A stretch of DNA of 64,000 nucleotides from Rhodopirellula bahusiensis (GTDB lineage: Bacteria > Planctomycetota > Planctomycetia > Pirellulales > Pirellulaceae), in the NCBI RefSeq assembly GCF_002727185.1, contig NZ_NIZW01000007.1:62001-126000 (forward strand). Reading direction: 5' to 3'. This document shows, piece by piece, positions 35,215-46,500 of the stretch (its first letter is position 1; every line of letters begins with the position of its first letter). The notes beneath the pieces were generated by a model, which saw nothing but the letters and a program-made list of their open reading frames with translations, was not told the DNA's origin and did no database searches. A program made the translations under genes and the position numbers.

Positions 35215-37154
35215 TTGATGAACCCTTTTGATTTCAGAAGTTCCACCACCGCATCCGCACATTCTGCGATGGAAGTGGTGGAGGCATCGACGGCCAAGTC
35301 TGGATTGGTCGGAACGTCGTACTTTGCAGTCACGCCAGGGAAGTTGGACAACTCGCCCGCGTCAGCTTTCGCGTACTGTCCCTTGGTGTCACGTTCGCGG
35401 CAAACTTCCAATGGAGTCGCCACGTGCACGACCAAGAACTGATCTTCACCGATCAGCTTGCCGACTTTTTGACGCACATCATCAGACGGTGCCACCAAAG
35501 ACGCCAAGCAAATCAGTCCGGCATCGTTCAACGTGTGAGCCAAGTGGCCGCTACGACGCAGGTTCTCGCTGCGGTCCTCTGCGCTGAAGCCCAGATCACG
35601 ACTGAGCCCACGACGCACAAATTCGCCATCCACGACGGCGACCGATCGTCCGGCGTCAAACAATTTGCGTTCCACGGCACGAGCGATGGATGTTTTGCCA
35701 CTGCCCGTCAATCCGGTCATCAGGACCGTCGCAGGTTTCTGTCCGAAGCGAGCCGAACGTTCTTCCTCGGTGACGGTTGAAAGTGCGTCCGAAGAGTCAT
35801 CCGAAGACGCTTCATCGTCCCAAACCGATTTGTGGCTTCCGGTCGTTCCGCGATCCAAAATCATGCCCGCGGCGACGGTCGCGTTGGTGATCCGGTCGAC
35901 CAAGATGATCGCCCCCGTCGTTCGGTTGCGACGGTACGGGTCATGGTGAATCGGTGCTGACAACGACAACCGAACACGCCCGATTTCGTTCAGTTCCAGT
36001 GTCGGGGCAGGGGTGCGGTGCAGGTCGTTCACGTCGACTTTGTAAGCCAACGTTTCGACGTTCCCGGGGACCGTCTGCGTGGTGTGTTTGACGAGGTAAG
36101 TCTTGCCGGGAACCATCGCTTCTTCGTTCATCCAAACCAACATCGCTTCGACGTCGGATTCGCTTCGCGGCAGGTTGCCGCTACGGACGATCATGTCACC
36201 GCGACTGGCATCGATCTCGTCTTCCAACGTCACCGTCACGGCCAACGGAGCGTAGGCTTCGTCTAAGTTGCCGTCGTAGGTGACAATTTCTTTGACCTTC
36301 GACTTTTGACGACTCGGCAGAACCGTGATCTCTTCGCCTTTGCGAATGATTCCGGATGCGATCGTTCCACAGAAACCGCGAAAGTTCAGGTTCGGACGAT
36401 TGACATACTGAACCGGTAATCGGAAATCTTGCAGGTTGCGGTCCGAACCGATGTAAACGGTTTCCAAGAAATTCATCAGCGTGCTGCCGGTGTACCACGG
36501 CATGTTCTCGCTGCGGTCGACCAAGTTGTCGCCGTTGAGAGCACTGATCGGGATGAAATGCAAATCCGGCAAATCCAAGCGTGTCGCGAAATTGCGATAG
36601 TCTTCGCAGATCTCGTTGAAGCGTTCTTCGCTGTATTCGACACCGTCGATGTCCATCTTGTTGACGGCCACGACCACGTGACGAATGCCCAACAACGAAA
36701 CGATGAACGAGTGACGACGGGTTTGGGTCAGCACGCCATGACGGGCATCGATCAGGATGATCGCCAGGTCCGCGGTGCTGGCACCGGTGGCCATGTTCCG
36801 AGTGTATTGTTCGTGACCGGGAGTGTCGGCGATGATGAACTTGCGTTTCGCCGTGCTGAAGTAGCGGTACGCGACATCGATCGTGATGCCTTGCTCGCGT
36901 TCTTCTTTCAAACCGTCCATGAACAATGACGGATCGAACCCACCGGCCACGCTGCCTTGGCGAACCGAGTCACTTTGGACCTTGGCCAGTTCGTCTTCGT
37001 AAACCAACTTGGAATCGTAAAGCAGACGGCCGATCAACGTGCTCTTGCCATCATCCACGCTGCCGCAGGTGATGAAACGCAACAATTGCTTTTGCTCATG
37101 CTGCTTCAAATAAGCATCGATGTCAGTGGCGATCAGATCAGATTGATGGCTCAT
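35211..37154 (-). CDS. cysNC: bifunctional sulfate adenylyltransferase subunit 1 / APS kinase
   Basis: CysN is the GTPase subunit of ATP sulfurylase and CysC phosphorylates APS to PAPS. GTPase motifs: [27 protein letters not shown]. The APS kinase half starts near residue 460, with P-loop GLTGSGKTS. The usual DGDN(V/I)R reads DGEFVRRGL, a variant noted in the findings. At 647 aa it is the normal fused length. It lies downstream of cysD, 143 bp away, on the same strand and overlaps the M3 peptidase start. Confidence 0.95.
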   Translation of the reverse strand: MSHQSDLIATDIDAYLKQHEQKQLLRFITCGSVDDGKSTLIGRLLYDSKLVYEDELAKVQSDSVRQGSVAGGFDPSLFMDGLKEEREQGITIDVAYRYFSTAKRKFIIADTPGHEQYTRNMATGASTADLAIILIDARHGVLTQTRRHSFIVSLLGIRHVVVAVNKMDIDGVEYSEERFNEICEDYRNFATRLDLPDLHFIPISALNGDNLVDRSENMPWYTGSTLMNFLETVYIGSDRNLQDFRLPVQYVNRPNLNFRGFCGTIASGIIRKGEEITVLPSRQKSKVKEIVTYDGNLDEAYAPLAVTVTLEDEIDASRGDMIVRSGNLPRSESDVEAMLVWMNEEAMVPGKTYLVKHTTQTVPGNVETLAYKVDVNDLHRTPAPTLELNEIGRVRLSLSAPIHHDPYRRNRTTGAIILVDRITNATVAAGMILDRGTTGSHKSVWDDEASSDDSSDALSTVTEEERSARFGQKPATVLMTGLTGSGKTSIARAVERKLFDAGRSVAVVDGEFVRRGLSRDLGFSAEDRSENLRRSGHLAHTLNDAGLICLASLVAPSDDVRQKVGKLIGEDQFLVVHVATPLEVCRERDTKGQYAKADAGELSNFPGVTAKYDVPTNPDLAVDASTTSIAECADAVVELLKSKGFIK

Positions 37155-37297
37155 GGAAGTGTCTCAGTATCTCAGTGTCGCAGGGCCACAGGTTGGCAAA
37201 TGGACGGGTGCATCGGAAAGCAAATCGGAGTGATTCAGGAGCAATTGGCATCGGCGCAGACCTGTGGTTCTGTGCCTCTGTGTCCCTTTCAACCTTC

Positions 37298-38209
37298 CTA
37301 GAAGTAGCCGCGTTCTTTTTTCTTTTGCATGCCGACGCCGCCTTCGTCTTGGTCGATGATCCGACCTTGGCGTTCGCTGGTGCGAGTCAGCAACATTTCT
37401 TGGATGACTTCTGGCAACGTCGTCGCTTCGCTTTCGACGGCTCCGGAAAGCGGGTAGCAACCCAGCGTTCGGAATCGCACCATTCGGGTCTCTTCTTTTT
37501 CACCCGGCAACAATGGCATGCGATCGTCGTCTCGCATCAACAACAACCCATCGCGATTGACGACTTGGCGAGGTTCTGACAAATACAGCGGCACGATCGG
37601 GATATTCTCCATGTGGATGTACTGCCACACATCCAACTCGGTCCAGTTGCTCATCGGGAAGACGCGAATCGACTCGCCTTTGTTGACGCGACCGTTGTAC
37701 AGATTCCAGAGTTCAGGACGTTGGTTCTTGGGGTCCCAGCGGTGTGACTTGTCACGGAAGCTGAAGACGCGTTCCTTCGCCCGGCTCTTCTCTTCGTCAC
37801 GGCGAGCACCACCAAACGCGGCGTCGAACTGATACTTGTCCAATGCCGCTTTCAGGGCGTCCGTCTTCATCAGCTCGGTGTGCCGCTCGCTGTCTTCCCA
37901 CGGGGGAATGTTGGCTTTCAAGCCTTCTTCGTTGATGTGAACCAAGACGTCCAAACCGAGTGTCCCGCGAACATATTTTTCGCGGTGCTCGATCATGTCC
38001 TTGAACTTGTACGTCGTGTCGACGTGCAAAAGCGGGAAAGGCAGCTTGGCCGGGTGAAATGCTTTCAGGGCCAAGTGAAGCAGCACCGCGGAGTCTTTGC
38101 CGATCGAATACAGCATCACCGGTTTTTGGAATTCCGAGACCACTTCTCGGAAAATATGGATGCTCTCGGCCTCGAGCTGTTTCAGGTGAGTGAGGCTGTA
38201 ATCGGACAT
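37298..38209 (-). CDS. cysD: sulfate adenylyltransferase subunit 2
   Basis: CysD makes APS from ATP and sulfate together with CysN. The PP-loop is [33 protein letters not shown] and [14 protein letters not shown] are family blocks. Length 303 aa is standard. It is the first gene of cysD-cysNC. Confidence 0.97.
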   Translation of the reverse strand: MSDYSLTHLKQLEAESIHIFREVVSEFQKPVMLYSIGKDSAVLLHLALKAFHPAKLPFPLLHVDTTYKFKDMIEHREKYVRGTLGLDVLVHINEEGLKANIPPWEDSERHTELMKTDALKAALDKYQFDAAFGGARRDEEKSRAKERVFSFRDKSHRWDPKNQRPELWNLYNGRVNKGESIRVFPMSNWTELDVWQYIHMENIPIVPLYLSEPRQVVNRDGLLLMRDDDRMPLLPGEKEETRMVRFRTLGCYPLSGAVESEATTLPEVIQEMLLTRTSERQGRIIDQDEGGVGMQKKKERGYF

Positions 38210-38313
38210 AGATATTCGGAAAAGAGTGATACGAATCGGGTTCGCCGCGTCATCGAGCGCAGCAGTATAAACGGGGTGCGGAATCGATCCAGTCGGAACT
38301 CGTTCCCGCGACC

Positions 38314-39009
38314 TCAGCCTTTACTTTTCTTTGTCAGCTCCAGGATCACCCCGCGGCTGGCATCGGCTGCTTCCGGCGAATCGTCGTCCTGGGAATCCGC
38401 CAATTCGGGGGCGACGCTTCCCAGAGGGTAAGTCGCGACAACGCGAAGTTCGAGACCTTTGAGCACACCGTGGTGACGGGCTTCCCCCCGTTCATCGACC
38501 CATTTGGGGCCCTTGATCAGCAACAGGCGATCAAACTGACTCCAGTGAGGTTCGACCCAACGGCAGAATTTCAGCAAGCTGCCAACGGCGCGACTGACAA
38601 TGGTGGTGAATCGGAAATCTTCCAGCAAATCTTCGCCCCGAGCTGCATAGACCGGCACGGGGAGATTCAATTCGGTCACCAATTCGTCGAGCACCTTGGC
38701 TCGCTTGCCAACCGATTCTGCCAGAGCGACCTCGATATCGGGCCGCAACATCGCCAGAGGAATGCCGGGCACGCCGTTTCCGCTGCCCATGTCGAGGACT
38801 TCCTCGCCGGGCTGGATCAACTGAGCCAATTGCAGGCAATCACGTAAATCGCGGGTGACAAACAAATCCCACGTCGTGTGCCGGGTCAGGTTGATCTGCT
38901 CGTTGTACCGCCACAGTGACTGCGCGTACTGCTGCAGCGACATGCCCAAAGGCTCATCGAGCTCGAGTCCGAATTGTTCCAATGCCGTTTTGAATTCTGC
39001 GTCAATCAT
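38314..39009 (-). CDS. rsmG: 16S rRNA (guanine527-N7)-methyltransferase RsmG
   Basis: RsmG (GidB) methylates G527. The SAM-binding motif is [16 protein letters not shown], preceded by NEQINLT and followed by [13 protein letters not shown] and VSRAVGSL. Length 231 aa; the last ~25 residues form an acidic tail ([12 protein letters not shown]) beyond the usual end. It is not next to mnmG here. Confidence 0.93.
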   Translation of the reverse strand: MIDAEFKTALEQFGLELDEPLGMSLQQYAQSLWRYNEQINLTRHTTWDLFVTRDLRDCLQLAQLIQPGEEVLDMGSGNGVPGIPLAMLRPDIEVALAESVGKRAKVLDELVTELNLPVPVYAARGEDLLEDFRFTTIVSRAVGSLLKFCRWVEPHWSQFDRLLLIKGPKWVDERGEARHHGVLKGLELRVVATYPLGSVAPELADSQDDDSPEAADASRGVILELTKKSKG

Positions 39010-39192
39010 GCCCGCAGGTCATACCAGGGGCGATCGAAGCTGGGTAGCGGAACATTGCCCCAGATCGACCGAAAGACCACAAAAACGACCGTCCGGCAGA
39101 CTTCCAGAGTCAAAATGCCGATCAGCCGTGCCGACGGATGCGAGTGACGGGCACCAAGTGCCCGTTTCCCTCACTCGCGAAAACAATCCGAT

Positions 39193-40476
39193 TCACTCAG
39201 GAAGACTGAAATTCATCGGCGGAGTCGACTTCTTCGGCTCCGTCGCAGGAGCGGTCTCCTCCGGTTTCGCAGTCTCAGCCTTTGGCGATTCGGCCGGTTT
39301 GGTCACGCTGGGATCCTGATAGCTGACAGCGGTGTTGCTGCCAGGAACCACGGGCTGCTGCGTGCTCGGCTGAATCGCACCAGGAATCGCGTAGCTCGGT
39401 GGAGCGGCGTAACTTGGCGGAGTTTGATTCGCGATGTGAGCCGGTGCCGAAGCAACGGTGGCCACTGGCCCCGCGGCCGCACCAATGTCTTTGCCGGGCG
39501 TTCCCGCCGAAGCAATGTTAGCTGCCGGCGAAGCTCCCATTCCTGGGTTCAACTGAGCCAGCATTTCGCGTGAACGATCGATGGCACGTTTTGTGGCCGG
39601 ATCGCCCGCCGCAGCGGCTTCATGCGTGACAGCCTGCTGCAGGTGAATCTGAGCGTCGGCGTTTTGGCCTTTCTTGTAGTGCAAGAAAGCCATGTTGAAG
39701 TGAGCGACGGCGGGTTTGTTGTTGGCCGCCAAGACCTTGTAGGCTTGCTCGCTTTGCCCTGACTCGAAGTGCACGCTCGCCAAGTTGTTGGCGTATCGCG
39801 AAGTTCCCGGGGCCAATTCCAACGCACGTGCCAATGTCTGCACGGCCATCGGGTGCTGCCCCAACTTGCCAAGAGTCAAACCAAGGTCGTTGTAAAGCGC
39901 CGCATCGTTCGGGCTTTGTGCGATGGCTTTTTGAAAGAACTCAGCCGCCTTGGAATGGTTGCCTTCGCGGAAGTGCAAACGAGCCACACTGGTCAACGCG
40001 GATGAATGATTTGGTGACTCACTCAGGGCCTTGGAATAGCTTTCCATGGCCTTGGTCAAGTTGCCCGTCGATTCCCACAATTGCCCGTTGGCAACCAAGA
40101 CATCCGGTTCCAACTGACCTGGTTCATTTTCCAACGAAAGTGGGTCGCTGTTGACTTCCGTGGAATCTCGCCCGAACCAGCCCGCAACTGTTCCGGTGGT
40201 TTTTCCCCACGCGTCCTTCGTTGCGGTTCCGACGCCGCCGGCAGCTTTGCCCACCGAATCACCCGCTGACGCGATGAAACTGGGGCCCTTGTTTGGTTCG
40301 CTGACCGTTGCCGTGCTCTTGCTTGCGAATGGATTCATTGATGCCAAAGACATCGAACGAGTCGCACATCCGGAAGAAGTCAACGTGAGGCAACCACCCA
40401 CAACCAACGAGAACATCCATTCACGTTTGGCTGGGCGATTCTTGCGAGTTGCGTTTGGCTGACGTGTGGCGTCCAT
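39193..40476 (-). CDS. TPR-repeat lipoprotein
   Basis: The N-terminus has a basic segment, a hydrophobic stretch and the lipobox TSSGC near residue 37. Residues ~120-290 hold about four or five TPR units (KAMESYSKALSESPNHSSA, KAAEFFQKAIAQSPNDAAL, MAVQTLARALELAPGT). The C-terminal ~130 residues are Pro/Ala/Ser rich and contain TPPSYAAPPSYAIPG. It probably works as an envelope scaffold; the partner is unknown. The gene stands between rsmG and topA. Confidence 0.82.
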   Translation of the reverse strand: MDATRQPNATRKNRPAKREWMFSLVVGGCLTLTSSGCATRSMSLASMNPFASKSTATVSEPNKGPSFIASAGDSVGKAAGGVGTATKDAWGKTTGTVAGWFGRDSTEVNSDPLSLENEPGQLEPDVLVANGQLWESTGNLTKAMESYSKALSESPNHSSALTSVARLHFREGNHSKAAEFFQKAIAQSPNDAALYNDLGLTLGKLGQHPMAVQTLARALELAPGTSRYANNLASVHFESGQSEQAYKVLAANNKPAVAHFNMAFLHYKKGQNADAQIHLQQAVTHEAAAAGDPATKRAIDRSREMLAQLNPGMGASPAANIASAGTPGKDIGAAAGPVATVASAPAHIANQTPPSYAAPPSYAIPGAIQPSTQQPVVPGSNTAVSYQDPSVTKPAESPKAETAKPEETAPATEPKKSTPPMNFSLPE

Positions 40477-40526
40477 GTTTCACACTTCGATGAGGAGCAT
40501 TCGTGACCGATCATTGCAACCGGCTC

Positions 40527-40556
40527 CGCCCGTTTCTGACACAACTGAAACGGGCG
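40527..40556. terminator. perfect 10-bp hairpin between topA and the TPR gene
   Basis: CGCCCGTTTC (40527-40536) and GAAACGGGCG (40547-40556) pair around a 10-nt loop. TTTC follows on the plus strand but there is no T-run on the minus strand, where topA is read. Perhaps a terminator or a regulatory structure. Confidence 0.45.
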
Positions 40557-40713
40557 TTTCGATAGAAAATCAGATCACAACGGATCATTCCATTGGCATT
40601 GATCGACTATTCAGTTGACCAACTTCAACGACTTTAGGGTCCGCAACGATTTTCCTGGAATTACTTCTTCAAACACCTGTGCGTTCGGCGACACACGCCG
40701 AATGAGCGTCACA

Positions 40714-43452
40714 TCACGACGACTTCTTGATAATGCCCTTCTTCTTCGTGGCCGCTTTGGCAGTCTTCTTTTTGGTGGCCTTCTTCTTCGCCGTTTTCTT
40801 TTTGGCTGCTTTTTTGGCCGTCTTTTTCTTCGCGGCCTTCTTCTTTTTCTTCTTCTTCGTCGGTCCCTTCGCGGCACGCTCTGCCAACAAGTCCAAGACG
40901 CCTTCGAAGGTCATCTCTTTCGGGTCCGTGCCGCGTGGGATCGATGCGTTGGTTTCGCCGTCGGTTGCGTAGGGACCAAAGCGACCTTCCAAGATTTTGA
41001 TCTCGTTTTCCGTGACCGGACTTGGCTTTTCGAACTTCTTGATCGGTTCTTTGGGTGCCGCACGTCCACGAGTCTTGGGTTGTTTGAGCAACTCAATCGC
41101 TTCGTCGAACGTTACATCCAAAGGCGACTTCTCAGCCGGCAACGAACGAGTTTCCTTGCCGCACTTCACGTAGGGTCCATAGCGTCCGTCATGAGCCATC
41201 ACAGGCTCTTTCATTTCCGGATGCTCACCGAGATCGCGTGGCAACGAAAGCAACTTGCAGGCCATCGCCAAGTCAACATCTTCGACCGCGATGGTCTTCA
41301 GAATGGAAGCGTTCTTCTTTTCTTCGTCGTCCTTCTCGCCCATCTGGACGTAAGGCCCGAAGCGACCAGCCTTGATGTAGATCGGCTTGCCGGTGTCCGG
41401 GTGCGTGCCGAGCGGTTCATCTTCCCGAGCAGCGTCCTCAAACAATTCCATCGCTCGAGCCAGCGTCATCTCATCGGGAGCCATCCCGTCCAAGATCGGA
41501 GCCTTGCGTTCGCCTTGCTCCAAGAACGGGCCATACTTCCCGACTCGAACAAAGACCTCTTCGCGGTTTTCACCTTCGGTTGGAATCCCCAGTGAGAACT
41601 TCGCCGTCACGCGTGGATCGATTTCTTCGATCTTGCTTTCCAGACGAGGCTTCAGACCAATCGCAGCTTTTTCGTCGCCGGTTGGTTCGGCTTCATCGCC
41701 GAAGTAGAAGCGTTTGAGATACGACAGCGATTCGGCTTCTTGACGACTGATCGTGTCCAGGAAGTCTTCCATTTGGGCCGTGAAGTCGTAATCGACCAGT
41801 GGCTCAAAGTGGGTTTCCATCAATCGAATGACGCTGAACGCGGTCCAACTGGGGACCAACGCATTGCCTTTTTTGTAGACGTAGTCACGACGCTGGATCG
41901 TATCGATGATCGACGCGTACGTACTGGGACGGCCGATCCCTTTTTCTTCCAACGTGCGAGTCAGCGATGCTTCGCTGAACCGCGACGGTGGCTGAGTCGT
42001 GTGACTCTTGGGATCCAAATTCGCGACCGACAATCCGTCATTTTCATCGACGGCTGGCAACAATCGCTCTTTGTCCGCCAGTTCCGCTTCGGGATCATCG
42101 CTGCCTTCGACATAGGCTCGCAAGAATCCTTCGAACAGGATGCTCGTGCCGCTGGCGGTGAACGTTGTCCCGCCACCTTCGATCGTGACAGCGATCCGTT
42201 GCTTCTTTGCGTCGGCCATTTGGCAAGCGACGGTTCGTTTCCAAATCAGCTCGAACAAACGAAACTGATCGCGGTCCAATTCGTTTTGGACAGCGGCAGG
42301 AACACGAAACGGCGTTCCCGCGGGCCGAATCGCTTCGTGAGCCTCTTGGGCGTTTTTGACTTTGCCTTTGTAAACACGCTCCGTGTCGTGCAGGAACTTC
42401 TCGCCATATTCACTGCGCACCAAATCACGCGCCGCATTGACGGCTTCCTTCGACAACGTGGTCGAGTCAGTACGCATGTAAGTGATGTAACCGTTTTCGT
42501 ACAACCGCTGGGCCGCCTGCATGCAGCGACGAGCAGTGAAGCCGAGTTTCCGGTTGGCTTCCTGTTGCAACGTGCTGGTTGTGAACGGAGCCTTGGGTCG
42601 TTCGGTGAACGGTTTGACTTCCACCTTGGCGACTCGAAAGTCTTCCTTTTCGAGTTTCTGCTTCAAATCGTTGGCCTGTTGCTCGTCCATCTGCAACAGC
42701 TGCGGGTTCATCAATTTCCCGGTGTCGGAATCAAAGTCTTTCCCGCTCGGAATCTTTCGGCCTTCGACGGTCGACAACATCGCTGGCAACGAGTCACCGT
42801 TCTCGGTGGTGAAGATCGCTTCCAAGTCCCAATAGGTGGCATCCACAAAGGCGATGCGTTCGCGTTCACGCTGGACAATCAAACGTACCGCGACGCTTTG
42901 AACACGTCCCGCGGACAATCCCCGGCCAACCTTTTTCCACAGCAACTGCGAAACGTCGTAACCGTAAAGACGGTCCAAGATCCGGCGTGTTTCCTGAGCA
43001 CGAACCAGACCGTCGTCGATTTCCCGGGGGTCTTCCAACGCGTGCTGGATCGCGTCTTTGGTGATTTCGTGAAAAACCAAGCGGTGAACAGGCACCTTGG
43101 GTTTCAGCAATTCGAAGAGGTGCCAGCTGATCGCCTCTCCCTCGCGGTCTTCATCCGTCGCGAGATACAGGCTATCTGCATCCTTGAGCGCGGCCTTCAA
43201 TTTGTCGACTTGCTTCTTCTTGTCAGCCGGCACGATGTAGACCGGCTCGAAATCTTTTTCGACGTTCACTCCCAAATAAGCCCAAGGTTCTTTCTTGAAC
43301 TTTTTGGGGATATCCTTGGCCCCGCCAGGCAAATCGCGAACGTGCCCGACACTGGCTTCGACCTGGTAACCACTTCCCAAAAACTTCGAGATCGTCCGGG
43401 CTTTCGCGGGCGATTCGACGATCACCAAACTTTTGCTGGTCGATTTGGCCAT
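40714..43452 (-). CDS. topA: DNA topoisomerase I
   Basis: Type IA topoisomerase relaxing negative supercoils. Toprim: LVIVESPAKARTISKFLG and the acidic DEDREGEAISWH; catalytic Tyr in GYITYMRTDST. The ATG at 43452 is preferred to the upstream TTG. In place of zinc fingers there are about four C-terminal repeats with a (V/A)GxGPY-like core (KYGPFLEQGE, RFGPYVQMGE, RYGPYVKCGK, RFGPYATDGE). A ~50-residue tail of almost only Lys, Ala and Thr ends the 912-aa protein, resembling the histone-H1/Hc1-like tails and probably binding DNA. Confidence 0.95.
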   Translation of the reverse strand: MAKSTSKSLVIVESPAKARTISKFLGSGYQVEASVGHVRDLPGGAKDIPKKFKKEPWAYLGVNVEKDFEPVYIVPADKKKQVDKLKAALKDADSLYLATDEDREGEAISWHLFELLKPKVPVHRLVFHEITKDAIQHALEDPREIDDGLVRAQETRRILDRLYGYDVSQLLWKKVGRGLSAGRVQSVAVRLIVQRERERIAFVDATYWDLEAIFTTENGDSLPAMLSTVEGRKIPSGKDFDSDTGKLMNPQLLQMDEQQANDLKQKLEKEDFRVAKVEVKPFTERPKAPFTTSTLQQEANRKLGFTARRCMQAAQRLYENGYITYMRTDSTTLSKEAVNAARDLVRSEYGEKFLHDTERVYKGKVKNAQEAHEAIRPAGTPFRVPAAVQNELDRDQFRLFELIWKRTVACQMADAKKQRIAVTIEGGGTTFTASGTSILFEGFLRAYVEGSDDPEAELADKERLLPAVDENDGLSVANLDPKSHTTQPPSRFSEASLTRTLEEKGIGRPSTYASIIDTIQRRDYVYKKGNALVPSWTAFSVIRLMETHFEPLVDYDFTAQMEDFLDTISRQEAESLSYLKRFYFGDEAEPTGDEKAAIGLKPRLESKIEEIDPRVTAKFSLGIPTEGENREEVFVRVGKYGPFLEQGERKAPILDGMAPDEMTLARAMELFEDAAREDEPLGTHPDTGKPIYIKAGRFGPYVQMGEKDDEEKKNASILKTIAVEDVDLAMACKLLSLPRDLGEHPEMKEPVMAHDGRYGPYVKCGKETRSLPAEKSPLDVTFDEAIELLKQPKTRGRAAPKEPIKKFEKPSPVTENEIKILEGRFGPYATDGETNASIPRGTDPKEMTFEGVLDLLAERAAKGPTKKKKKKKAAKKKTAKKAAKKKTAKKKATKKKTAKAATKKKGIIKKSS

Positions 43453-43545
43453 GAGCAAGAACGAACCGATTCAAGGTGGAAAGATGGGGGATTCAGAAGT
43501 ACGTGACTCGGGTTTGTCGCTCAAACCCGTCGCCTCGTCAACACG

Positions 43546-46500
43546 TCAGGTCGAGGACCGGGTCCGATCCAAGTGCGTTTTCAAGAACGTCTTCAGCTTT
43601 CGACTGCGTGCATGATCGACGTCGGTCAAATGAAATGTCAGGGTCACGTGCTCGGCGTCACTGAGGTCCAACGTGCCCGTGTCGGAACGAGATTGAAGCA
43701 CGTCCAAAGCCAGCAGCTGCTCCAGATCGATTGCGGATTGTGGACCACTCAATTTCAACCGAACACAGTCGCTCACCTTGGTTTCGACCTCCGCCCAGTG
43801 TGGCAACAGAAAGTCTTCTTCGCCCGATTCTAGCCGAACCGATACGCGGTCCGGGGCAGGGTACTCGACCGCACCAGCGCCCGCGACGTTGGACAACAGA
43901 TCAAGCAAACCCTCCACCAATTCAAGCGGCCATTGCGGCGGCGAGTTCTCGGGGAACCCCTTTGGCAACGTGTGCCAACGACGCCCCAATGCTCGCCAAG
44001 GTTGCATCAACGCGGCGACCGCATCGCTGTCAGGATCGGACTCCGCCTCAACTTCCTCGAACAACATTGGCTCGGGCGAATCAACCCGCAGAACCGTTTC
44101 CGGTTCCGCGACGATTGTCTTCTTCGGCGATTGATTCGTCTTAACATTCGACACACGCCCGTTCACGACGGGTTGCCAATCCAAGACCTCGCGTGGTTCC
44201 GCCGTTCGTGCTCCCGAGAGGGCATCCGCCAAGAACGGTGCGGTCGTGGAAACCCATTCATCCGCTTCGCGATGGGCCGGATCCGCCTTTGCCGCCAAGC
44301 CTTCCGGTGTTCCGGCGAAGACAACTTGCCCACCGTGCACGCCGGCACCCGGCCCAATGTCGACCAACCAATCGCAACACTTGATGACGTCCAAGTTGTG
44401 CTCGATAACGATCACAGAATTGCCAAGCTCCACCAATCGTTGCATCACGACCAGCAACTTTTCGATGTCACCAAAGTGCAACCCGGTCGTCGGTTCGTCC
44501 AACAAGTAAATCGTGTGTCCGGTCGCTGGACGAGCCAACTCCGCCGCCAACTTGACCCGCTGAGCTTCTCCGCCCGACAACGTCGGTGCCGACTGGCCCA
44601 AGGTGACGTAGTCCAACCCGACATCACACAGCGTTTGAATCACGCGAGCGATCCGGGGATGCGAGGCAAACAACTCGACCGCTTCGCCGCATGGCATCTC
44701 CAACACATCGGCGATGGATTGGCCATGCAGTTTGACTTCCAGCACGTCTTCGTTGTAACGCCGAGCCCCACAATCATCGCAAGGCACCCAAACGTCGGGC
44801 AAAAAATGCATCTCAATCTTGCGTTGACCACTGCCTTCGCACGACTCGCAACGTCCGCCCGAGACGTTGAAGCTGAATGTTCGAGGCGTGAACCGGCGTT
44901 CGCGAGCGGCAGGCAACTCAGCAAACAAGGCTCGAATTAAATCAAACACGCCGGTGTAAGTCGCCGGGTTGCTGCTTGGCGAATTCCCCAACGGTGACTG
45001 GTCAACTTGAATGACTTTGTTGACATAACGCAGGCCATCAATGCCGTCATGCTGCCCCGGCTTCACTTTCGCCCGGTGCAATCGCCTCGCCAAAACGGGA
45101 TAGACAATATCGTTGATCAACGAACTCTTGCCACTGCCGCTGGGGCCAGTGATCGCGGTCAGCACTCCTAACGGAATGTCGACGTCCACATCCTGAAGGT
45201 TGTTCTCACGAGCACCTTTGACGGACAAAAACTCCACCATCGGCTTGCCCGAATCAGACATCACTGGACGACGAACCGCAGGCAATTCAATTTGTTTTTC
45301 ACCGAGCAAGTACGGCGCGGTGACCGACTCACTGGCTGGCTGAACCGCATCGGGTTTACCCTGAGCCACCACGCGACCACCGTGCCGACCCGCACGAGGT
45401 CCGAAGTCGCACAGGTAATCGCTGCCCGCAATCACATCGTGATCGTGCTCAACGACCAACAACGTGTTGCCTTGGTCGCGCAATCGATGCAGCGCCGCGA
45501 GCAGCCTGCGATTGTCTCGTGGGTGCAAACCAATCGTTGGCTCGTCCAGCACGTACAACACGCCGCACAATCCGCTGCCAAGTTGCGATGCCAAACGAAT
45601 TCGTTGAGCCTCGCCGCCTGAAAGAGTTGGCGCACCACGGTGTAGGGTCAGATAATCCAGCCCCACGTCCCGCAAGAAACGAACCCGTGATTGAACTTCG
45701 CGAATCAGCTCGCCAGCGATCTTCAATTCACGACGATCCAGATCCCACGAATCGACTTCTTCGGACAATCGATCCAGCGGCATGTGCACCAGATCGCCGA
45801 TCGTGAAATTTCGGAATCGAACCGCGGCCGAATCATCTCGCAAACGCGAACCGTCGCAAACCGAGCAGTCAATCTCGGCCACGAAGGCTTCCAACCGCAT
45901 CCGCAATCCAGGCGTCAAACGCGACGCTTCCTCCAGTGCCGGGTAGAACCCTTTGAACTGGAACCGGAACAACACATTGCCTTCGCCAAAGTGATCACGA
46001 ACCTCATCTGCTCGCTCGGTCTCTGCCGACGACTTCTCATCGGTCGTGTCACCGTGTCGGACTTCGACCCAACGCGGCCCTAAACCATGAAACAAAATGC
46101 GACGTTGCGACACCGTCAACCGATCAATCGGCTGATGAATTGGGATGCCGGTCGTTCGCGAAAGGGCTCGCAACATCCAACGACTGACCGCGTGGTCAAC
46201 CGACGGCCAAAGCAAAGCCGCCCCATCAGCCAAAGTCGTTTGAGGCGTTCCCATCAAAGCCGCTGGATTGGTTCCCGTCTGGGTCCCCAAACCTTCACAA
46301 CCTGGGCACCATCCGATACCGGAGTTGAACGAAAAGTGGTGCGGGGTCAACTGCGAGAACGACCGGCCGCAGGATTCACAAACTAGGTGCTGACTGTGTC
46401 GAAGCATATGCCAATCGCGTTCGGGTTGCTCCGAATCGGCAATTGCCAAATCCATCACTCCGACGCCCAATGACAACGCTTGCTCCACGCTGTCACTGAT

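Noticed and set aside
40735-40860. Apparent DNA tandem repeat at the end of topA
   Set aside because: The repetitiveness follows from the Lys/Ala/Thr codons of the tail; unit lengths vary and there is no regular array.
41740-43506. 588-codon frame opposite topA
   Set aside because: Antisense shadow of a conserved gene; no family motif, no ribosome binding site.
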